NCBI GenBank assembly: GCA_027592105.1
Contig: JAQCLA010000080.1
Coordinates: forward strand, 1 to 9,806
Source: Pseudomonadota bacterium
Lineage (GTDB): Bacteria; Pseudomonadota; Alphaproteobacteria; Rhodobacterales; Rhodobacteraceae
Length of the DNA: 9,806 nucleotides
Reading direction: 5' to 3'
A program made the position numbers and the translations under genes. Under the pieces are notes generated by a model. That model made no database searches, was not told where the DNA came from, and saw only the letters and a list, made by a program, of their open reading frames with translations. Shown piece after piece: positions 6,800 to 9,806 of the stretch. Position 1 is the first letter of the stretch. Each line of letters begins with the position of its first letter.

Positions 6800-6809
6800 T
6801 CCCTAGGGT
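6782..6809 (+). promoter_or_regulatory. Candidate sigma-70-type promoter for waaA-lpxK
   Basis: TTGACC (6782-6787) is followed after 16 bp by TAGGGT (6804-6809), which keeps the first two and last bases of the -10 consensus. It sits in the 72-bp gap before waaA and would place transcription start near 6816. The dyad described at 6782-6799 covers its -35 half. If it is real, waaA-lpxK can be transcribed separately from pmbA and the phosphatase gene. No experiment or alignment supports it here. Confidence 0.45.
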
Positions 6810-6857
6810 GCGCCGCAGCTTTGCTGGTCGCCCAAGCATGAATGGCGCGGATAACTG

Positions 6858-8147
6858 ATGGAACGCTCAATTGCCCTTGCTCTCTATCTCGCCTGGTCCG
6901 GGCGCGGGGCCTTGGGTTTTGCCGAGGGCAAGCTAAACCAGCGCGCAGGCGCGGGCAAGGAAGACCCCGCGCGCCTTGATGAGCGGCGCGGGATCGCCAG
7001 CCGCTCCAGACCCCAAGGACCTTTGATCTGGTTTCACGCGGCGAGTGTGGGCGAATCCCTTGCGCTGCTCGAGTTGATCCGCCTTTTGTTGGAAGAACGG
7101 CCCGAGCTTGCGATCTTGGTGACGACGGGAACCGTAACCTCGGCCGCCGTGATGGCAGACCGCCTGCCCGAGGGGGCGATGCACCAATATGTGCCGCTGG
7201 ATGCACGCGCTTTCGTGGCACGTTTCCTTGATCATTGGCGCCCCGATGTGGCGGTCTGGACCGAAAGCGAGCTATGGCCCGCCTTGATCTGCGAAACCCA
7301 TGCGCGCGGTATCGCAATGCTGTTGCTCAATGCGCGTATGTCCAAGGCCAGCCACGACCGCTGGCGGTTCTTGCGCGGCATGGCGCGCAGTCTTTTGGCG
7401 CGCTTCCGGCTGGCGATGGTTCAAGATGACCTGAGTGCGATCTACCTGCGCCGCCTTGGCATGCCGATGGACCGTTTAATGGTGACAGGCACGCTCAAGG
7501 AAGGGGCCGCAGCCTTGCCTGTCGATAACCGACTCCTTGACGCGATGCGCGCGGTCATCGGCAATCGCCCGGTCTGGGTCGCGGCCTCCACCCATCCCGG
7601 CGAAGAGCGCAAGGTGCTTGAGGCCCATCGCATCGCGATGCGCACCAATCCGCGGCTTTTACTGATCTTGGTGCCACGTCACCCTGCGCGCGGCGATGAA
7701 GTCGCCCTGATGATGGCCGATGATGGTTGGGCCTTTACACGGCGCAGCGCAGGCGAGAACCCCGAGGCCGAGGCCCCCGTTTACCTCGCCGATACGATGG
7801 GCGAATTGGGACTTTGGTATCGCTTGGCCAGCGTCAGCTTCGTCGGCGGCTCATGGGAGCCGATCGGCGGCCATAACCCGTTCGAGCCCGCAGCCCTTGG
7901 ATCGGCCATTTTGCATGGCCCCTATGTCACCAATTTCGTCGATATCTACCAACGCCTGACCGATGCCAGGGCGGCAAGGCTTGTATCTTCGCCGCAGGCC
8001 TTGGCCGAAGCGGTGGATGAATTGCTCGCCCCCGACCGCGCGGCGATCATGGCACATGCGGCATGGGAAGTCGTCTCCGCCGGGGCGGATGTGACCGACC
8101 GGGCAAAGGCGATCTTGCTGGAAACCTTGGACGGGGCGGTGGGCTGA
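6858..8147 (+). CDS. waaA: 3-deoxy-D-manno-octulosonic acid transferase (Kdo transferase)
   Basis: A 429-residue GT-B glycosyltransferase of the WaaA/KdtA family, normal length. It transfers Kdo from CMP-Kdo to lipid IVA at the inner face of the cytoplasmic membrane, building the first inner-core sugars of LPS. Seen: a short hydrophobic N-terminal segment (residues 4-21) that can anchor it to the membrane; WFHAASVGE (58-66), whose Glu66 corresponds to the general base in this family; LVTTGTVTSA (87-96); WTESELWPALI (134-144); and LLNARMSKAS (156-165). The C-terminal nucleotide-binding half has AASTHPGEE (242-250), LVPRHPAR (271-278), FVGGSWEPIGGHNPFEP (328-344) and a following HGPYVTNF (353-360). 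Whether it adds one or two Kdo residues cannot be told. The ribosome-binding site is weak (GGA six bases before ATG 6858). Its TGA overlaps the lpxK ATG as TGATG, and a six-codon reading frame upstream ends in the same way at its own ATG. Confidence 0.96.
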   Translation: MERSIALALYLAWSGRGALGFAEGKLNQRAGAGKEDPARLDERRGIASRSRPQGPLIWFHAASVGESLALLELIRLLLEERPELAILVTTGTVTSAAVMADRLPEGAMHQYVPLDARAFVARFLDHWRPDVAVWTESELWPALICETHARGIAMLLLNARMSKASHDRWRFLRGMARSLLARFRLAMVQDDLSAIYLRRLGMPMDRLMVTGTLKEGAAALPVDNRLLDAMRAVIGNRPVWVAASTHPGEERKVLEAHRIAMRTNPRLLLILVPRHPARGDEVALMMADDGWAFTRRSAGENPEAEAPVYLADTMGELGLWYRLASVSFVGGSWEPIGGHNPFEPAALGSAILHGPYVTNFVDIYQRLTDARAARLVSSPQALAEAVDELLAPDRAAIMAHAAWEVVSAGADVTDRAKAILLETLDGAVG

Positions 8148-9148
8148 TGCGCGCGCCGATGTTCTGGCATGCGCAGCCGGGGCTATGGGCGCGGCTATTG
8201 TCACCGCTTGGCGCAGTTTACGCAGGCGCGACGCGGCGGCGCCTCGCACGCGGCCCGCGCGCGCAGCTGGATGTGCCGGTGATCTGCATCGGCAATCTGA
8301 ATGCAGGCGGCACAGGCAAAACACCCACAGTCATCGCGCTGGCCACACGTTTGGCGGCGCGCGGGATCGCGGTGCATGCGGTCACACGCGGTCACGGCGG
8401 CACATTGCAAGGGCCGGTGCGGGTCGTGGAACGACAGCATACAGCAGCCCAAACGGGCGATGAGGCGCTGCTATTAGCGGCCTTTTTGCCGACATGGGTC
8501 GCCAAGGATCGCGCCGCGGGCGCGCGCGCCGCGATTGCTGCCGGGGCGCAGGCGATCTTGCTTGATGACGGGTTTCAGAACCCAAGCCTTGCCCATGATC
8601 TGGCCGTGATCGTGGTGGATGCGCATATCGGTTTCGGCAATGGCTTGGTGATCCCCGCCGGGCCATTGCGAGAGCCGATCGCGACCGGCTTGGCGCGCGC
8701 CGATCTGATTTTGTCGATTGGCGATGCGCAGGCGCAAGCGCGTTTCGCCCAGACATGGGGGGCGAAGGTGACCTTGCCGCATGTCACAGGCACGCTTGCC
8801 GCCCTGCAAACCGGCCTGCCGCTTGCGGGGATGCCCGTGTTGGCCTTTGCAGGGATCGGCCACCCCGAGAGATTCTTTCGAACCCTCAGCGCGATGGGCG
8901 CGGATTTGCGCGCCACCCATGCGTTGCGCGATCACCAACCGCTGAGCGACACCTTGATGCAGCGCATGCTGCGCGAGGCCAAGACGCTTGGCGCACAGGT
9001 CGTGACAACCGAGAAAGACGCCGTCCGCCTTGCGCCTGCATTGCGCGCGCAGGTCATGACCTTGCCCGTACGGCTCGAAATCGCGGATTGGACGGCCTTG
9101 GATAACGCAATCGCGCGGATCATGGCCGAGCGACCCGCCCAGCCCTGA
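8147..9148 (+). CDS. lpxK: Tetraacyldisaccharide 4'-kinase (lipid A 4'-kinase)
   Basis: A 333-residue LpxK of normal length. It phosphorylates the 4' position of the tetraacyl disaccharide-1-phosphate to make lipid IVA, the acceptor for WaaA, at the inner face of the cytoplasmic membrane. Seen: an N-terminal hydrophobic/amphipathic helix (WARLLSPLGAVYAGA, 14-28) for membrane binding; the P-loop region GNLNAGGTGKTPT (49-61); TRGHGG (80-85), where many homologues have RGYGG; TGDEALLLA (103-111); the Walker-B-like LLDDGFQN (138-145); FAGIGHPERFF (234-244); and VVTTEKDAVRL (285-295). The start at 8147 is set by the one-base TGATG overlap with waaA; the frame is open further upstream but only antisense-like, arginine- and glycine-rich sequence precedes this Met. 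waaA and lpxK catalyse consecutive steps, so coupling makes functional sense. It converges on the DsbA-family gene and has no clear T-tract terminator of its own. Confidence 0.96.
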   Translation: MRAPMFWHAQPGLWARLLSPLGAVYAGATRRRLARGPRAQLDVPVICIGNLNAGGTGKTPTVIALATRLAARGIAVHAVTRGHGGTLQGPVRVVERQHTAAQTGDEALLLAAFLPTWVAKDRAAGARAAIAAGAQAILLDDGFQNPSLAHDLAVIVVDAHIGFGNGLVIPAGPLREPIATGLARADLILSIGDAQAQARFAQTWGAKVTLPHVTGTLAALQTGLPLAGMPVLAFAGIGHPERFFRTLSAMGADLRATHALRDHQPLSDTLMQRMLREAKTLGAQVVTTEKDAVRLAPALRAQVMTLPVRLEIADWTALDNAIARIMAERPAQP

Positions 9149-9152
9149 CGCC

Positions 9153-9183
9153 AAGAAAAAGGGGCGGCCCAAAGGCCACCCCT
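9153..9183 (-). terminator. Intrinsic terminator of the DsbA-family gene
   Basis: On the minus strand, AGGGGTGGCC (9183-9174), a four-base loop and GGCCGCCCCT (9169-9160) form a ten-position stem with a single mismatch, followed by a T-tract from the A-run at 9156-9160. It lies 20 bases beyond the TAA stop of the DsbA-family gene. Read rightward the stem also follows lpxK, but the T-run is then on the wrong side, so it should act mainly leftward. Confidence 0.85.
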
Positions 9184-9202
9184 GTTGCCGTGGCATCGTA
9201 CC

Positions 9203-9806
9203 TTATTGGGCCGCGACGATCGCTTCATCGATCAGCGCCGACATATCGGCATAGCTCATGTTGGAATGCAGGCGACCCGCGATCACAAAGGCGGGCGTAC
9301 CCGAGATCGCATGCTCGGCCATATGCGCTTCATAGGTATCGATCATGGCTTGGGCCATCGCACCATCGGTCAGGCAGGCGTCGAGCTGTTCGTTGTTCAG
9401 ACCCGCGGTGCGCCCGATGCGGCGCAGATTCTCGGCCACATCGGCAGGTGCGCCTTGGGTCCATTCGGCTTGCCGCTGATAAATCAGATCGACAATGCCA
9501 AAATACCGCTCGGGGCCTGCACAGCGCGCGACCATCCCGGCCCAAAGGCCGAAACGATCGAAATAAACCTCGCGGTAGACATAGCGCAGGCGGCCTTGAT
9601 CAATGTAATCGGCTTTGAGCAAGGGCAGCGTATTCTCGTGGAATGTGCGGCAATGCGGGCAGGTGAACGAGGCGTATTCGATCATCTCGACCGGCGCATC
9701 GGGATCGCCCATCACCATCTCGATCACCTGTGGCGCGTCGGCGGCGGCCGCATCGCTTGTCTGCGCATTGGCCGGTTGCGGCAATAGCGACAGCGCCGGG
9801 GTGGCT
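9203..9806 (-). CDS. DsbA family protein, exported thiol:disulfide oxidoreductase (5' end cut by window)
   Basis: The frame is open from the right window edge to a TAA at 9203-9205, giving 200 visible residues. A TTG at 9784 could be mistaken for the start, but the codons before it continue the same protein as ATPALSLLPQPANAQ, the end of a signal peptide with a probable cleavage after ANA. The true start therefore lies a little outside the window. The mature part has a thioredoxin fold with active-site FTCPHC (visible residues 47-52) and the cis-proline loop ISGTPAFVIAG (167-177, Pro171). Two further cysteines, C95 in ARCAGPERYF and C144 in DACLTDG, sit in the inserted helical domain, a pattern also seen in BdbD-type DsbA relatives. 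It should introduce disulfide bonds into periplasmic proteins; no DsbB-like partner gene is visible. GC content and codon use resemble the neighbours. Confidence 0.93.
   Translation of the reverse strand, partial: ATPALSLLPQPANAQTSDAAAADAPQVIEMVMGDPDAPVEMIEYASFTCPHCRTFHENTLPLLKADYIDQGRLRYVYREVYFDRFGLWAGMVARCAGPERYFGIVDLIYQRQAEWTQGAPADVAENLRRIGRTAGLNNEQLDACLTDGAMAQAMIDTYEAHMAEHAISGTPAFVIAGRLHSNMSYADMSALIDEAIVAAQ

Noticed and set aside
1..9806. A new defence, mobile or biosynthetic system
   Set aside because: All ten genes belong to recognisable families with uniform composition. The only nuclease-like gene has no partner, and no integrase, transposase, repeat array or attachment site is visible.

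Overview
The window looks like ordinary chromosomal DNA from an alphaproteobacterium, most likely Rhodobacteraceae (Rhodobacter/Roseobacter group). The evidence is high GC content, densely packed genes, a DUF2125-type secreted protein, a TIGR03862-type flavoprotein, and an LPS gene order of pmbA, inositol-monophosphatase family, waaA (kdtA), lpxK. Coding covers nearly the whole window, and no gene-free stretch reaches 300 bases. I see no transposase, integrase, tRNA, rRNA, CRISPR array or phage gene.

Left part (1-2886). A flavoprotein gene runs leftward off the window edge. Divergent from it is a small 101-residue HNH-nuclease-like gene. This meets, tail to tail, a two-gene leftward operon: a short-chain dehydrogenase followed by a short enoyl-CoA hydratase/isomerase-family protein, coupled through an ATGA overlap. 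The HNH gene and the hydratase-like gene share the four bases CTAG as their stop codons.

Middle (2887-6785). A 169-bp divergent intergenic region separates the dehydrogenase from a rightward gene for an exported DUF2125 protein of unknown function. After a 105-bp gap carrying a 9-bp direct repeat comes pmbA (tldE), part of the TldD/TldE peptide-maturation protease. The inositol-monophosphatase/CysQ-like gene overlaps the pmbA end and starts with TTG behind a strong Shine-Dalgarno sequence.

Right part (6786-9806). A perfect 18-bp palindrome on the phosphatase stop codon contains a plausible -35 element for waaA. waaA (Kdo transferase) and lpxK (lipid A 4'-kinase) overlap as TGATG and form a lipid A/Kdo assembly pair. 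They converge on a leftward DsbA-family thiol oxidoreductase gene, whose signal peptide is cut by the window end. A clear intrinsic terminator for that gene lies between the two stops.

I found no convincing undescribed multi-gene system. The observations most worth checking are the hydratase-like protein lacking both catalytic glutamates, the palindrome/promoter/mini-ORF arrangement ahead of waaA, the shared stop codons, and the small HNH gene.
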